Of a stretch of DNA of 64,000 nt, positions 52,202 through 60,993 are shown piece by piece. The stretch's first letter is position 1, and each line of letters starts with the position of its first letter. Position numbers and translations under genes: made by a program. The DNA comes from Paenibacillus sp. RC67 (GTDB taxonomy: Bacteria; Bacillota; Bacilli; Paenibacillales; NBRC-103111). The stretch spans positions 1,716,001 through 1,780,000 of the forward strand of contig NZ_CP125098.1 in assembly GCF_030020805.1 (NCBI RefSeq), written 5' to 3'. The notes under the pieces were generated by a model. It saw only the letters and a program-made list of their open reading frames with translations. It searched no databases and was not told where the DNA came from.

Positions 52202-53068
52202 TTGACGGATTACCCAGGCCATCCGCCACATTCCGAAGAACTTATTGATGATGAAAGGCAGAAGATCGAAATCGAGCTGCTGCTTGAAGGTATTTACCGT
52301 ATGTATGGCAACGATTTTCGAGATTATGCCTACGATTCCATAAGTCGTCGCATTACGCATACTGTTAGACAGTTGGGGCTGCCTTCGATCACGGCCCTGC
52401 TGGATCTGGTGCTGCACAACTCGCAAGCGATGGAGCAGCTCCTGCGCTGCTTGACCATTAATGTGACCGAAATGTTTCGTACACCCTCCTTGTTTTTGGA
52501 TTTTCGAACGAAGGTAGTGCCTTTCCTGCATACGTACCCATCGATCCGGATATGGCATGCGGGCTGCTCGACAGGCGAGGAGGTGCTTTCCATGGCCATT
52601 CTTCTCCAGGAGGAAGGACTATACGAAAAGACACGCATCTATGCTACCGATATAGATCAGGAAGTGCTAGAGCAAGCGCAGTCGGGGAAAGTACAACTCA
52701 GCAATATGCAGCAGTATACACAAAATTATATTTTATCCGGCGGGAGAGGCTCGTTCTCGGATTACTATGCTGTCGATCAGGCTGATAAAGTGACCTTTAA
52801 TAGCTCGCTCTTAAAGCAAGTTATTTTTGCCAAGCATAATTTGGTAACCGATCAATCCTTCAATGAGTTCCATGTCATTTTTTGCCGAAATGTTATGATT
52901 TACTTTAACCGGAATTTACAGAAGCGGGTTCACAGCTTATTCCACGAGAGTCTCCCTCGCTTTGGCGTGCTTGTTCTTGGAGAACGAGAGACGATGCGGT
53001 TCACCGGTTTCGAGGCCTATTATGAGCCTTTGAGCGAATCGGAAAAAATATATCGAAAAATCAAATAA
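52202..53068 (+). CDS. CheR-type protein-glutamate methyltransferase
   Basis: A 288-aa CheR. The N-terminal helical domain (RQLGLPSITALLD) leads into TINVTEMFRTPSLF, the SAM-binding IWHAGCSTGEEVLSMAIL and the catalytic-core FCRNVMIYFN block. It transfers methyl groups from S-adenosylmethionine to glutamates, usually of chemoreceptors. Here no chemoreceptor or CheB is nearby; it sits in an operon with the hybrid kinase. The start is TTG 52202, preceded by GGGGGGAGAGG. The target is unknown; the kinase itself (its Glu/Gln-rich coiled coil) is one possibility. Confidence 0.9.
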   Translation: MTDYPGHPPHSEELIDDERQKIEIELLLEGIYRMYGNDFRDYAYDSISRRITHTVRQLGLPSITALLDLVLHNSQAMEQLLRCLTINVTEMFRTPSLFLDFRTKVVPFLHTYPSIRIWHAGCSTGEEVLSMAILLQEEGLYEKTRIYATDIDQEVLEQAQSGKVQLSNMQQYTQNYILSGGRGSFSDYYAVDQADKVTFNSSLLKQVIFAKHNLVTDQSFNEFHVIFCRNVMIYFNRNLQKRVHSLFHESLPRFGVLVLGERETMRFTGFEAYYEPLSESEKIYRKIK

Positions 53069-53087
53069 CCATAGAGAAACCTTCTAG

Positions 53088-53128
53088 CCTCCCACTTTTT
53101 CCTTCAGGAGAGATTGGGAGGTTTTTTT
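53088..53128 (+). terminator. Terminator after cheR
   Basis: CCTCCCA and TGGGAGG form a 7-bp stem with a 20-nt loop, then TTTTTTT. Confidence 0.85.
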
Positions 53129-53210
53129 GTTGGAGCTTGCTTTTGTTTAGAGGAATACCGCGAGGGTTAAAGAGATGTTAGAACTTAAACCCTGGATGGA
53201 GGCTGACGCT

Positions 53211-54959
53211 ATGCTGTTGGAATGCTTTTACCATGTGGCACAAAGCAATTGGGCTTATGCTTACGATAATGAGATGATTCATTTGAGGCTTAGAACCAAG
53301 CGCGATGATGTGGAAGAGGTCGTAGCGGAGACAGGCGATAAATACGATTGGGACCGGACCTACACAGAGTATTCGCTGGTTAAGACTGCTGCTGACGGAT
53401 GGTTCGACTATTGGGAAACTAGCATTAAACCGCCATTCCGACGGGTTAGCTATTGCTTTCGGTTGCGAGCGGGGTCAGAGACCGTGTGGATGACGGAGAA
53501 TGATATCCGACATGATCGGCCGACGCCTACCGGAGATTTCTACGATTTCCCGTATATTCATCCAATTGATACGAATTCTGTACCTGAGTGGGCCAAGTCA
53601 GCGGTGTTTTATCAAATATTACCCGATCGTTTTGCTAATGGTGATCCGTCCAATGACCCGGAAGGTGTGTCTCCTTGGGGAGCAGAGCCAACCATGGATA
53701 ATCGGTTCGGAGGTGATTTGCAAGGCATCATCGACAAGCTGGATTACTTAGCGGATCTAGGGATCAATGCGATCTATTTAACACCTGTATTCGAAGCTCC
53801 GTCCTATCATAAATATGATACGGTTAACTATAAAAAAGTGGATCCATCGTTCGGGGATAATGAGATGCTGCGCAAACTGGTGGATGCTTGTCATAGCAAA
53901 AATATCCGTGTCATGCTGGATGCGGTATTCAATCATTGCAGTGAGCAGTTTCCGCCGTTTCAGGACGTATTGGAAAAAGGGGAAGAATCGAAGTATGCTG
54001 ACTGGTTTCACGTTAATAGCTATCCGTTAGAGTTTAAAGATGGAGTCCCGACTTACGATACGTTTGGTTTTTTTGGCAATATGCCCAAGCTGAATACGGC
54101 TAATTCGAAGGTGAAGCATTATTTGCTGGACGTGGCCGAATACTGGATTAAAGAAATCGGCATCGATGGCTGGAGGTTGGATGTAGCTAATGAGATTGAT
54201 CACCACTTTTGGCGGGATTTCCGTAAGGTTGTTAAGGCGGCCAATCCGGAAGCATACATAGTAGGAGAGGTATGGAGCGACTCTTTAAAATGGCTGATGG
54301 GTGACCAATTCGATTCGGTCATGAATTATCCGTTTTCGAATAAAGTGCTGGAATTTTTCTCATCATCGGCTATGGATGGCTCTACGTTTGCCAATAGCAT
54401 GGGCGGATTACTGATGCGTTACCCGAAGCAGACGAACGAAGTCGTATTTAATCTGCTGTGCAGCCACGATACTCCACGAGTTCTAACGAGGGTCGGAGAA
54501 GACAAGCGGCGCTTAAAGCTATGCATCGTTTTTTTGATGACGTATATGGGAACGCCTTGTATCTTTTACGGGGATGAGATTGGCCTCACTGGCAACGACG
54601 ACCCGGATTGTCGCAAATGCATGGAATGGGACCCTGAGAAACAAGATAGGGAGCTGTTTGATTTTTACAAGCTGTTGATAGGGCTTCGCCGAAATCAGGA
54701 GGCATTAGTTAAGGGAAGCTTTCGTTTCCTAAAGGCAGACCGTGGGGACAAAAGGGTCATTTATGAGCGGCTCGGCGATGACGTGCATTTTACGATATGG
54801 ATGAATAATACAGATGAACCTACAGTGCTTTCGCATCCAATGGATACCAATGATTGGTGCGATGCATTAACAGATGAGGAGGTTCATCCTGTTGATGGAG
54901 TCATGAACATTGAATTAGAGCCCCTCGGCTACCGTATTCTGTGGCGCAGCTTGAGTTAA
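53211..54959 (+). CDS. Cyclomaltodextrinase/neopullulanase-type GH13 enzyme
   Basis: A 582-aa cytoplasmic alpha-glucan hydrolase (no signal peptide). It starts MLLECFYHVAQSNWAYAYD with an N-terminal starch-binding-like (CBM34-type) domain. The (beta/alpha)8 domain follows with AVFYQILPDRFANGD, catalytic Asp324 in GWRLDVANE, Glu353 in IVGEVW and Asp420 in CSHDTPR. Such enzymes act on cyclodextrins, pullulan and maltodextrins. ATG 53211 follows TGGAGG; the frame is open to 53175. It is a single gene with no nearby maltose transporter. Confidence 0.93.
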   Translation: MLLECFYHVAQSNWAYAYDNEMIHLRLRTKRDDVEEVVAETGDKYDWDRTYTEYSLVKTAADGWFDYWETSIKPPFRRVSYCFRLRAGSETVWMTENDIRHDRPTPTGDFYDFPYIHPIDTNSVPEWAKSAVFYQILPDRFANGDPSNDPEGVSPWGAEPTMDNRFGGDLQGIIDKLDYLADLGINAIYLTPVFEAPSYHKYDTVNYKKVDPSFGDNEMLRKLVDACHSKNIRVMLDAVFNHCSEQFPPFQDVLEKGEESKYADWFHVNSYPLEFKDGVPTYDTFGFFGNMPKLNTANSKVKHYLLDVAEYWIKEIGIDGWRLDVANEIDHHFWRDFRKVVKAANPEAYIVGEVWSDSLKWLMGDQFDSVMNYPFSNKVLEFFSSSAMDGSTFANSMGGLLMRYPKQTNEVVFNLLCSHDTPRVLTRVGEDKRRLKLCIVFLMTYMGTPCIFYGDEIGLTGNDDPDCRKCMEWDPEKQDRELFDFYKLLIGLRRNQEALVKGSFRFLKADRGDKRVIYERLGDDVHFTIWMNNTDEPTVLSHPMDTNDWCDALTDEEVHPVDGVMNIELEPLGYRILWRSLS

Positions 54960-55042
54960 AGTTTGTATTTGCAGTTACTGCTACCCGTGTTACTATATTA
55001 AAAAAGTAACCGAGTACAGACAGTAAGGAGATAGGAATAAAG

Positions 55043-55492
55043 ATGATAGATAGAACGATTCGACCTGTGGAACCCAAAGATACAGATCAGCTGATACAGT
55101 TGATGTACCAATACATCGACTTCTATGAAAGACCGCGTCCGGATGAGGGTACTCTTCGGCTTTTTATTGCAAACTTGCAGCAGGAGCCCTCTTCCGGCAT
55201 GCAGTTCGTAGCTGAGCAAGGAGGAGTATTGGTAGGCTTTGCGACGCTCTACTTCACTTTCAGCACCCTTCAGTTGAAACGTGCTGCTATAATGAATGAT
55301 CTGTTTGTAGCCTCAGCGCAAAGGGGTTCGCGAATAGGCGAAGGTCTGTTTCAAGCTTGCCTGGAGTACATTAGGTCTAACGGTTATGCCTATATGACTT
55401 GGGAAACAGCTCAGGATAATACAGCAGCCCAGTCGTTTTATGACAAAATGGGCGGCCATCGTTCCGATTGGCTAGTCTATGAAATAAGCTAA
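55043..55492 (+). CDS. GNAT family N-acetyltransferase
   Basis: A 149-aa acetyltransferase. Acetyl-CoA binding lies in MNDLFVASAQRGSRIGEGLF (motif A, RGSRIGEG), followed by the YMTWETAQDNTAAQSFYDKMGG motif B. The substrate (small molecule or protein amine) is unknown. AAGGAG precedes the ATG at 11-nt spacing. It appears to be a single-gene unit with a large imperfect hairpin after it. Confidence 0.88.
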   Translation: MIDRTIRPVEPKDTDQLIQLMYQYIDFYERPRPDEGTLRLFIANLQQEPSSGMQFVAEQGGVLVGFATLYFTFSTLQLKRAAIMNDLFVASAQRGSRIGEGLFQACLEYIRSNGYAYMTWETAQDNTAAQSFYDKMGGHRSDWLVYEIS

Positions 55493-55507
55493 TGATTTCA
55501 TGAAGAT

Positions 55508-55590
55508 AGAGTAATCTCGACACGTTGTCTCTCTTTACACCAAATTCAGCTGCAGGGTGTGATGAGTCGCGAGCTGAGGTTACTCTTTTC
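55508..55590 (+). terminator. Long imperfect hairpin after the GNAT gene
   Basis: AGAGTAA (55508-55514) and TTACTCT (55580-55586) are perfect arms, with CTCG/CGAG inside, followed by TTTT. The loop is about 65 nt. It probably ends the GNAT transcript. Confidence 0.5.
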
Positions 55591-55613
55591 GTCTTGGGCA
55601 AAGGAGGGATGAG

Positions 55614-56060
55614 ATGAGCAAAAGGTTGCTGCTTTATTGCATCTTCTGTGTGGTTATAGCTACAATTTCGGCTTGCAGCCAGACGTATTCAGTTACGACA
55701 GCCTCCACCACAGCTTTAAAGAAAGAGCTGCGAGAGATGTCCGAAATGATAACGGGCTTTCGCTGTTCTTTTACGCGTCCGCAGCTCACATGCAGAGTTG
55801 CCATGTCCCGCGAGCCGAATGAGCAGCTGCTAGAGTCCATTCTAGTGAAGGTCAAGGCATTCTCCACATTGGAAAATCTTGACGAGATTGCTCGCAAGGT
55901 TCACTGGAATGATCATGTTTGGAGAATAAGGCTGCTTATCGAGACGGATCGTAAAGCATCAAAGCCGCAATATGAATATTCCGCCGAATATTACCGATAT
56001 AACTTTGACCCTAGAGTTCAGGAGGTTGATGCCTACCAAACGTGGCAGCGCTACGAATAA
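55614..56060 (+). CDS. Small lipoprotein of unknown function
   Basis: A 148-aa protein with a signal peptide and lipobox ISAC (Cys about 21). The mature part starts with a Ser/Thr-rich stretch, followed by a beta/alpha domain containing two Cys residues (FRCSFTRPQLTCRV) that could form a disulfide. No family is recognised. AAGGAGG lies 7 nt before the ATG. The stop codon TAA is directly followed by the stop of the convergent DUF2515 gene, with no intergenic base between them. Confidence 0.72.
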   Translation: MSKRLLLYCIFCVVIATISACSQTYSVTTASTTALKKELREMSEMITGFRCSFTRPQLTCRVAMSREPNEQLLESILVKVKAFSTLENLDEIARKVHWNDHVWRIRLLIETDRKASKPQYEYSAEYYRYNFDPRVQEVDAYQTWQRYE

Positions 56061-57326
56061 TTATGGCAGCAAATCCCCAGCCAACACCGCAAGCTCAATC
56101 TTGTTCAAGCCGAAGCAGTACTCATGAGTCATTTCGAAGGAGAACGGAGGCTCAACCGAAGTTAAATAGGCAAGGCTTTCCTCGCGCTTCGAAGGCTGGT
56201 ACCAATCCCCTGCCTCAGCCGCTGCTAATGGGCGGTCTCTCCATACATCCCTCAAGCGTGGGCTGTACAGAGGCGAAGCACCTGGGCGGAGGCTGCATCC
56301 GTCAAGCCATTCCTTGAGCTGCCCTCTAGGGACGGGAGGTCCTTGGCGAATGGGAGCGAACAGGTGAGGCCAATAATCCGCTCGGGAACCGGTATGGTGA
56401 ATGGTTGATGCGAATTGCAAGGCCCCTTCTGTTACAACAGGGATTCCGAATAAAATGGCGTACAGCTTCTTCCCGACCTCGATCCGTTCTTCTAGTCGGC
56501 TGAAGTTTTCCAGAATGAGACCTGCCATTCGCAGCTTTCCAATATCCATGTAAGGAAGCACGACTTGGTTCAGCTGAAGTAATGACTGTGCACCGAAAAA
56601 AAACGTGTCCAGCACGGTTTTGCGGAATATAGGATGCTGCACAACCCGTTGTTCGATATAATTCTGCTCGTTTACGATGAGTGCCATTGTCAGAAGAGCG
56701 GAGTTACGGCGCTCCCAGAACTGCTCCCATACCGGCTGCATGAGGGCGGAAACGTTGAAGTGATGCAGATAATGAAACAGCGGCTTGCCTGCGTGCAAGC
56801 TGGCTTCGTACAGCAGCAGTTGAGGATAAGCATCTTGGAAAATCAGTGCGTTAGCTCTTTCGAGAAACGCAAATAAGTGTTCCTGCTGAGAAGTGTTCAG
56901 CAGATGAGGCAGCAGCTCTCCCTTCAAGTCGGTCATATTCCAGCCGCCATTGCGAGAGACCATATGGGCTAACAACGACCAATGCAGCTCAGGATGCTGC
57001 CGATACATATTCAAGTAAGCTTGCGTCCTCGTAACATTATTACGATTATGAAATGTGGTCGTCGAACGGATGCGATCAAGCAGCGCTGTATTTGCTTGCG
57101 GGCTCGTTAAAGGTACGGTTGCCGTTGAATGGGCTATACTCAGCCGTGAGCGCAGCTCTTCCACCGTCTCTTGAGGCAAGCGGATGCCTTCGATATGATC
57201 GAGCTGGGCGCTCTCATATAGCAGCGTTGAAGTTTTTTCTTTTGTCCATTGGACAATTTCATGGGGCACGTCTGCGAGCTTGCTAAGCAAATCCCAGCTG
57301 TTCCATCTGAATTTCCCTCGCTTCAT
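56061..57326 (-). CDS. DUF2515 protein (YppC-like)
   Basis: A 421-aa protein resembling the DUF2515 family (YppC of Bacillus subtilis). It has NVTRTQAYLNMYRQHPELHWSLLAHMVSRNGGWNMTDLKG as a conserved region (quoted only in part: ELHWSLLAHMVSRNGGWNM) and LLYEASLHAGKPLFHYLH. The function is unknown. There is no obvious signal peptide or membrane segment. It begins near GAAGGCGCAG-ATG. It is convergent with the lipoprotein gene, the two stop codons abutting exactly. Confidence 0.82.
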   Translation of the reverse strand: MKRGKFRWNSWDLLSKLADVPHEIVQWTKEKTSTLLYESAQLDHIEGIRLPQETVEELRSRLSIAHSTATVPLTSPQANTALLDRIRSTTTFHNRNNVTRTQAYLNMYRQHPELHWSLLAHMVSRNGGWNMTDLKGELLPHLLNTSQQEHLFAFLERANALIFQDAYPQLLLYEASLHAGKPLFHYLHHFNVSALMQPVWEQFWERRNSALLTMALIVNEQNYIEQRVVQHPIFRKTVLDTFFFGAQSLLQLNQVVLPYMDIGKLRMAGLILENFSRLEERIEVGKKLYAILFGIPVVTEGALQFASTIHHTGSRADYWPHLFAPIRQGPPVPRGQLKEWLDGCSLRPGASPLYSPRLRDVWRDRPLAAAEAGDWYQPSKREESLAYLTSVEPPFSFEMTHEYCFGLNKIELAVLAGDLLP

Positions 57327-57501
57327 CTGCGCCTTCAGCCCTTCCTGCAGCAGTCTTTCACTTTATTATCGGTAAAAAAAGGAATTGAATTCCTGCTGTC
57401 GAATTAGATATATGTGTGAAAACGAATCATTTTTCCACTTTGTGCGTATATAATTATGCTTTGATGCAACGCGCACTTATTATAATTTATGGAGGTACGG
57501 A

Positions 57502-59082
57502 ATGAAAAACAAAAGAATGAACCGATGGCTGCCTTTGTTATTGGTCGTCATGCTTGTGGTTCTGGCAGGTTGTCAGTCCGTAAGCGGAGTCGATCTGAAC
57601 AAGGTGATTCAAAACTCAGCAAGCGTGAAGTCTTCTCAAGGAACGCAGACGATGACTCTGGAGCTGATTCCTAACGCATCGGCTAAGCTAACTGATGAGC
57701 AGAAGCGTATGATGGATTTATTCAGCAATGTGAAGCTGAAAATTACCGACATGAAGCAGCAGGATACTACGCATGTATCGGTAAAGGGAGCATTTGAATA
57801 TAACAAAGGACAAATTCCGTTTCTGTTGGTGATGTCCGAGCAAGATTATATTTTTACCGTAGAGGGCGCGAACAAGCCGATCATTCTACATAACAGCGTA
57901 TCATCCATGGATCAGATTCAAGATCAGCTATCCCAGGAAATGAAAGAGCAAATTAAACAATTGTACAAAAAGTCTACCGACTTGGCTCCATCCTTTGCAG
58001 CTTATTTCGGAGGCAACCTGCCTAACCCGAAAAATATAACGATTTTCGATGCAAAGGAATACGTCAATAACGAAGGCTTGAATTTGAAACGGATTCATGC
58101 TGAAATTAAAGGCGACGAGTTAGCCGATCTAATTAAAGGCTTTTTAACGAACATACTTAAAGACGAAAAGGGAATGAAAGATATTCTCGGTCAGTTGTAT
58201 GATCTTGTGCTTCCATTAGTGCAGCAGGCAATGAAAGAAAGCAAGGCTCAAGGCGGCAGCCCGATGGATGACATGATTACCCCTTATTTGAACAACAAAA
58301 CATTGGCTGTCGAATTAGCCTTCACCTTCCTTCAAACGAAGCTGAAAGAGCTTGTCGATAACTATGATCAATCCTTGCAATCTGCACTAAGCTCACCGAA
58401 TGCCGGTACTAACTTGCAAACGCTGCTCAGTGACAAACAAAGTTTCACATTTGATCTTTATGTAGATAGTGATCTTATGCCGCGCAAGTCGACTATGGAA
58501 GTTAAGATTACTGTTCCTGATAGCACTGATGAACCAATAAGCGGTATCAAAATTACATCGACTCAAGAAACATGGAATATTAACAAGCCAGTCATTGCAG
58601 ATACGATCAACACTAGCGCTGGTCTGCTGGAGATGAACACTCTCAGCAAACCAAGCAAAATTCTTGCGGCGCTTGACCCTAAATCTCAGTTGTACCAGCT
58701 GCTTAAGAATGATTTGAGGATTACGAAGAAACAAATTAATCTGTTCATGGACGATTACTATGATGAGTCAACAAAACCGTACATTAGTCACGATGTCACT
58801 ATGGTGCCTGTCCGTTTTGTTACTGAACAGTTGGACTCCGATGTGGCTTGGGACCCTGCTACTAAGCAAGTGACCATTACCGATCCTGTCAGCGGCGCAG
58901 TTATCAAGCTGAATATCGGCAGCAAGCAGGCATCCGTAAACGGAGCAATCAAAGCTCTGGAAACGGAAGCGGAGCTTTCTAACGGTACAACGTTCGTGCC
59001 TGTCCGTTTCATTGCGGAGAGCATGGGAGCGAAGGTTGAATGGAATCAAGAGCTTAAAATGGTAACTATTACTCGTGATTAG
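57502..59082 (+). CDS. Lipoprotein with C-terminal copper amine oxidase N-like (stalk) domain
   Basis: A 526-aa exported protein. The signal peptide ends in lipobox VLAGC. The middle region of about 360 residues is predicted to be helical and beta with no known family and contains a Met-rich SSMDQIQDQLSQEM stretch. The C-terminal 95 residues form a copper amine oxidase N-terminal-type domain: MVPVRFVTEQLDSDVAWDPATKQVTI then TFVPVRFIAESMGAKVEWNQELKMVTI, the usual VPVRF repeat pair. These domains are extracytoplasmic binding modules common in Paenibacillus. GGAGGTACGG precedes the ATG. The role is unknown. Confidence 0.85.
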   Translation: MKNKRMNRWLPLLLVVMLVVLAGCQSVSGVDLNKVIQNSASVKSSQGTQTMTLELIPNASAKLTDEQKRMMDLFSNVKLKITDMKQQDTTHVSVKGAFEYNKGQIPFLLVMSEQDYIFTVEGANKPIILHNSVSSMDQIQDQLSQEMKEQIKQLYKKSTDLAPSFAAYFGGNLPNPKNITIFDAKEYVNNEGLNLKRIHAEIKGDELADLIKGFLTNILKDEKGMKDILGQLYDLVLPLVQQAMKESKAQGGSPMDDMITPYLNNKTLAVELAFTFLQTKLKELVDNYDQSLQSALSSPNAGTNLQTLLSDKQSFTFDLYVDSDLMPRKSTMEVKITVPDSTDEPISGIKITSTQETWNINKPVIADTINTSAGLLEMNTLSKPSKILAALDPKSQLYQLLKNDLRITKKQINLFMDDYYDESTKPYISHDVTMVPVRFVTEQLDSDVAWDPATKQVTITDPVSGAVIKLNIGSKQASVNGAIKALETEAELSNGTTFVPVRFIAESMGAKVEWNQELKMVTITRD

Positions 59083-59120
59083 TATATCCGTTTCTTGTGG
59101 AATCATAAGCATTGTGTAAA

Positions 59121-59150
59121 AGAAGGCCGCTGAGAAGCGGCCTTCTTTTC
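59121..59150 (+). terminator. Terminator after the copper amine oxidase-N lipoprotein gene
   Basis: AGAAGGCCGCT-GAGA-AGCGGCCTTCT is a perfect 11-bp stem followed by TTTTCTC. Confidence 0.9.
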
Positions 59151-59208
59151 TCGTCTCATAACAGATTCAACAATACACTAGGAAGCATAAACGCTAGTCC
59201 TGAAAGCA

Positions 59209-59243
59209 CAAAAAAAGCCTGATTCCGCCGGATCAGGCTTTTT
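59209..59243 (-). terminator. Terminator after the RHH protein gene
   Basis: AAAAGCCTGAT and ATCAGGCTTTT arms around TCCGCCGG, with a T-run on the minus strand, 23 bp beyond the RHH stop. Confidence 0.85.
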
Positions 59244-59265
59244 CGTATTTATTAATTATATGCCC

Positions 59266-59469
59266 TTATTCTTCTTCCACGGAATCTGCTGGTTCAGCCG
59301 GAATACCGGGAGGACGAGGCCCTGGAAGCCTACCTGCACGTGATGCCGCTTCGCGCAGCAAGAACTCAATATGTCCGTTCACACTGCGGAATTCATCCTC
59401 AGCCCATCGTTCAAGTATTTGATACAGCTTCGGGTCCAATCTCAGGGCGAAGTTTTTCTTAGGTGCCAT
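59266..59469 (-). CDS. Arc-like ribbon-helix-helix protein
   Basis: A 67-aa protein. KNFALRLDPKLYQILERWAEDEFRSVNGHIEFLLREA (shown in parts: NFALRLDPKLYQIL, SVNGHIEFLLREA) is an Arc-type ribbon-helix-helix DNA-binding fold. A Pro-rich tail (GRLPGPRPPGIPAEP) follows. It begins 12 bp after the SPFH gene stop with only a weak AAGG, so it is translationally linked. It may regulate its own operon; the target sites are unknown. Confidence 0.8.
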   Translation of the reverse strand: MAPKKNFALRLDPKLYQILERWAEDEFRSVNGHIEFLLREAASRAGRLPGPRPPGIPAEPADSVEEE

Positions 59470-59481
59470 AGGCGCAAAGCC

Positions 59482-60324
59482 TTAATACAGACTTCCGGTA
59501 TTAATGACAGGATTAGCGGAACGGTCAGATACGATAGCTACCAGCAAATTATTGATCATAGCGGCTTTACGTTCCTCGTCGAGTTCAATGACGCCTTCTC
59601 TTTGCAGCTGTGCAATGGCTAATTGCACCATACCCACAGCGCCTTCCACGATTTTGGAGCGTGCGGAGATGATAGCCGAAGCCTGCTGGCGCTGCAGCAT
59701 AGCACTTGCGATTTCCGTGGAATAGGCAAGGTGAGTCAGACGCGCTTCAATCACCTCAACCCCTGCAACGGATAATCGCTCTTGCAGCTCTCTGCTGAGT
59801 TCCTCCGCGATCTCCTCCGAATTGCCCCGCAGCGAATATCCGGTATCCTCGAACACATCATAAGGATATTTATTAGCGACATGGCGCAGTGCCGTTTCGC
59901 TTTGAATTTCAACGAATTGTTCATAACGATCTACATCGAATGTAGCTTTAGCTGAATCGACGACTTTGAAAACAACAACCGCTGCAATTTCAATCGGATT
60001 GCCTTCGATATCATTCACCTTTAACTTAGCGCTATTAAAGTTGCGAACCCGAAGCGATACTTTCTTACGCGCGGAGAAAGGTAAGGTTAACCATATTCCG
60101 CTTTGGCGAATCGTTCCAACATAGCTTCCGAAGAAGGTGACGATATAGCCTTGATTCGGCTGAACTACAGTAATTCCCGTTGCAATGATTGCACCGACAA
60201 TTATTGAAATAACGCCAAGCAGGCTGCTATCGTTAATCAAAAAAACAATTCCTGCTGCAACAAAGATTGCCATTAATAGTACCCCGAGAAATCCGTTGAG
60301 AACCCACGCTTTTTGTTCTTTCAT
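59482..60324 (-). CDS. SPFH/Band 7 domain membrane protein
   Basis: A 280-aa stomatin/prohibitin-like protein. Two hydrophobic segments near the N-terminus (VLNGFLGVLLMAIFVAAGIVFL, VISIIVGAIIATGI) precede the SPFH domain: PNQGYIVTFFGSYVGTIRQSG, NFNSAKLKVNDIEGNPIEIAAVVVFKV, ATFDVDRYEQFV. A C-terminal helical tail (ASAMLQRQQASAIISARSKIVEG) follows. Such proteins form oligomeric scaffolds in membrane microdomains. ATG 60324 follows AAGGAG with 8-nt spacing. It is cotranscribed with the RHH protein. Confidence 0.9.
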   Translation of the reverse strand: MKEQKAWVLNGFLGVLLMAIFVAAGIVFLINDSSLLGVISIIVGAIIATGITVVQPNQGYIVTFFGSYVGTIRQSGIWLTLPFSARKKVSLRVRNFNSAKLKVNDIEGNPIEIAAVVVFKVVDSAKATFDVDRYEQFVEIQSETALRHVANKYPYDVFEDTGYSLRGNSEEIAEELSRELQERLSVAGVEVIEARLTHLAYSTEIASAMLQRQQASAIISARSKIVEGAVGMVQLAIAQLQREGVIELDEERKAAMINNLLVAIVSDRSANPVINTGSLY

Positions 60325-60505
60325 TTTCAGCACTCCTTCTGAGTCGTTTTGTTATCAAATGAATATCCTTTTGATATTTTTATGATATCATTTTTGTTAA
60401 TAATTGTAAAGTTCCTGTATTTACCAAAAGGCATTCTCACGTTGACACATTTCATGTGGCATGCTATAAAGTGGTTGTAAAGACTCATTTAAGGTGGTGT
60501 ATACG

Positions 60506-60850
60506 ATGGAACAAGTCAATTCCGAGCAAGTTTTCCAAGAAAAAATAGCGGGTGCTAAACCGACAATAGCTATTTTTAAAACAACCTGGTGTAAAGACTG
60601 CCACTTTATCGACCCTTTCATGCCAGAAGTGGTGGAAGCTTATAAAGATCGGTTAGAATTCATCCAGCTTGACCGTGATGAAGTGCCTGATTTGTGCGAG
60701 AAGCTGAACATTCTCGGCATCCCTAGCTTTATTGCTTTTCGCGAAGGGCAGGAGCTGGTTCGCTTCGTAAGCAAATTACGTAAAACAAGAGACGAAATCG
60801 AGCAATTCCTCGATCGGGCTCTGGAAGTTTCCGATGCTTTAAAGAAATAA
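60506..60850 (+). CDS. Thioredoxin family protein, WCKDC active site
   Basis: A 114-aa thioredoxin-fold protein. The redox motif is TTWCKDCHF (CxxC as CKDC rather than CGPC), and the cis-Pro lies in LGIPSFIAF. It lacks a signal peptide. The role in redox homeostasis is inferred; CKDC is not the canonical thioredoxin 1 centre, so a specialised partner is likely. ATG 60506 follows AAGGTGG; a GTG at 60494 is in frame but overlaps the ribosome binding site. Confidence 0.88.
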   Translation: MEQVNSEQVFQEKIAGAKPTIAIFKTTWCKDCHFIDPFMPEVVEAYKDRLEFIQLDRDEVPDLCEKLNILGIPSFIAFREGQELVRFVSKLRKTRDEIEQFLDRALEVSDALKK

Positions 60851-60862
60851 ATTCGCCATGTA

Positions 60863-60909
60863 AAAGCCGCTCTTTGTTCAGGATAACCTGAAGAAAGGGC
60901 GGCTTTTTT
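60863..60909 (+). terminator. Terminator after the thioredoxin-like gene
   Basis: AAGCCGCTCTTTGTTCAGG and CCTGAAGAAAGGGCGGCTT form a long stem with a small internal loop on an ATAA loop, followed by TTTTTT. Confidence 0.88.
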
Positions 60910-60934
60910 CATCATTATAATAATTTATTAGTTT

Positions 60935-60993
60935 CGGGGCTCCCCGCAAAGTACCTGAATCCTCTTCGAAGCTAAAGGCTCCACTTTGTGGGG
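60935..60993. other. Two overlapping alternative hairpins upstream of ctaA
   Basis: CGGGG-CT-CCCCG (60935-60946) and CCCCGCAAAGT (60942-60952) with ACTTTGTGGGG (60983-60993) share CCCCG and are mutually exclusive. They lie 200 bp before ctaA, within the otherwise geneless region 60910-61197. Regulation or a relic of another element is possible; no known riboswitch was recognised. Confidence 0.35.

Noticed and set aside
55637..55897. ORFs on both strands overlapping the small lipoprotein
   Set aside because: Only the 55614 frame has a strong ribosome binding site and a lipobox signal peptide; the others are shadows.
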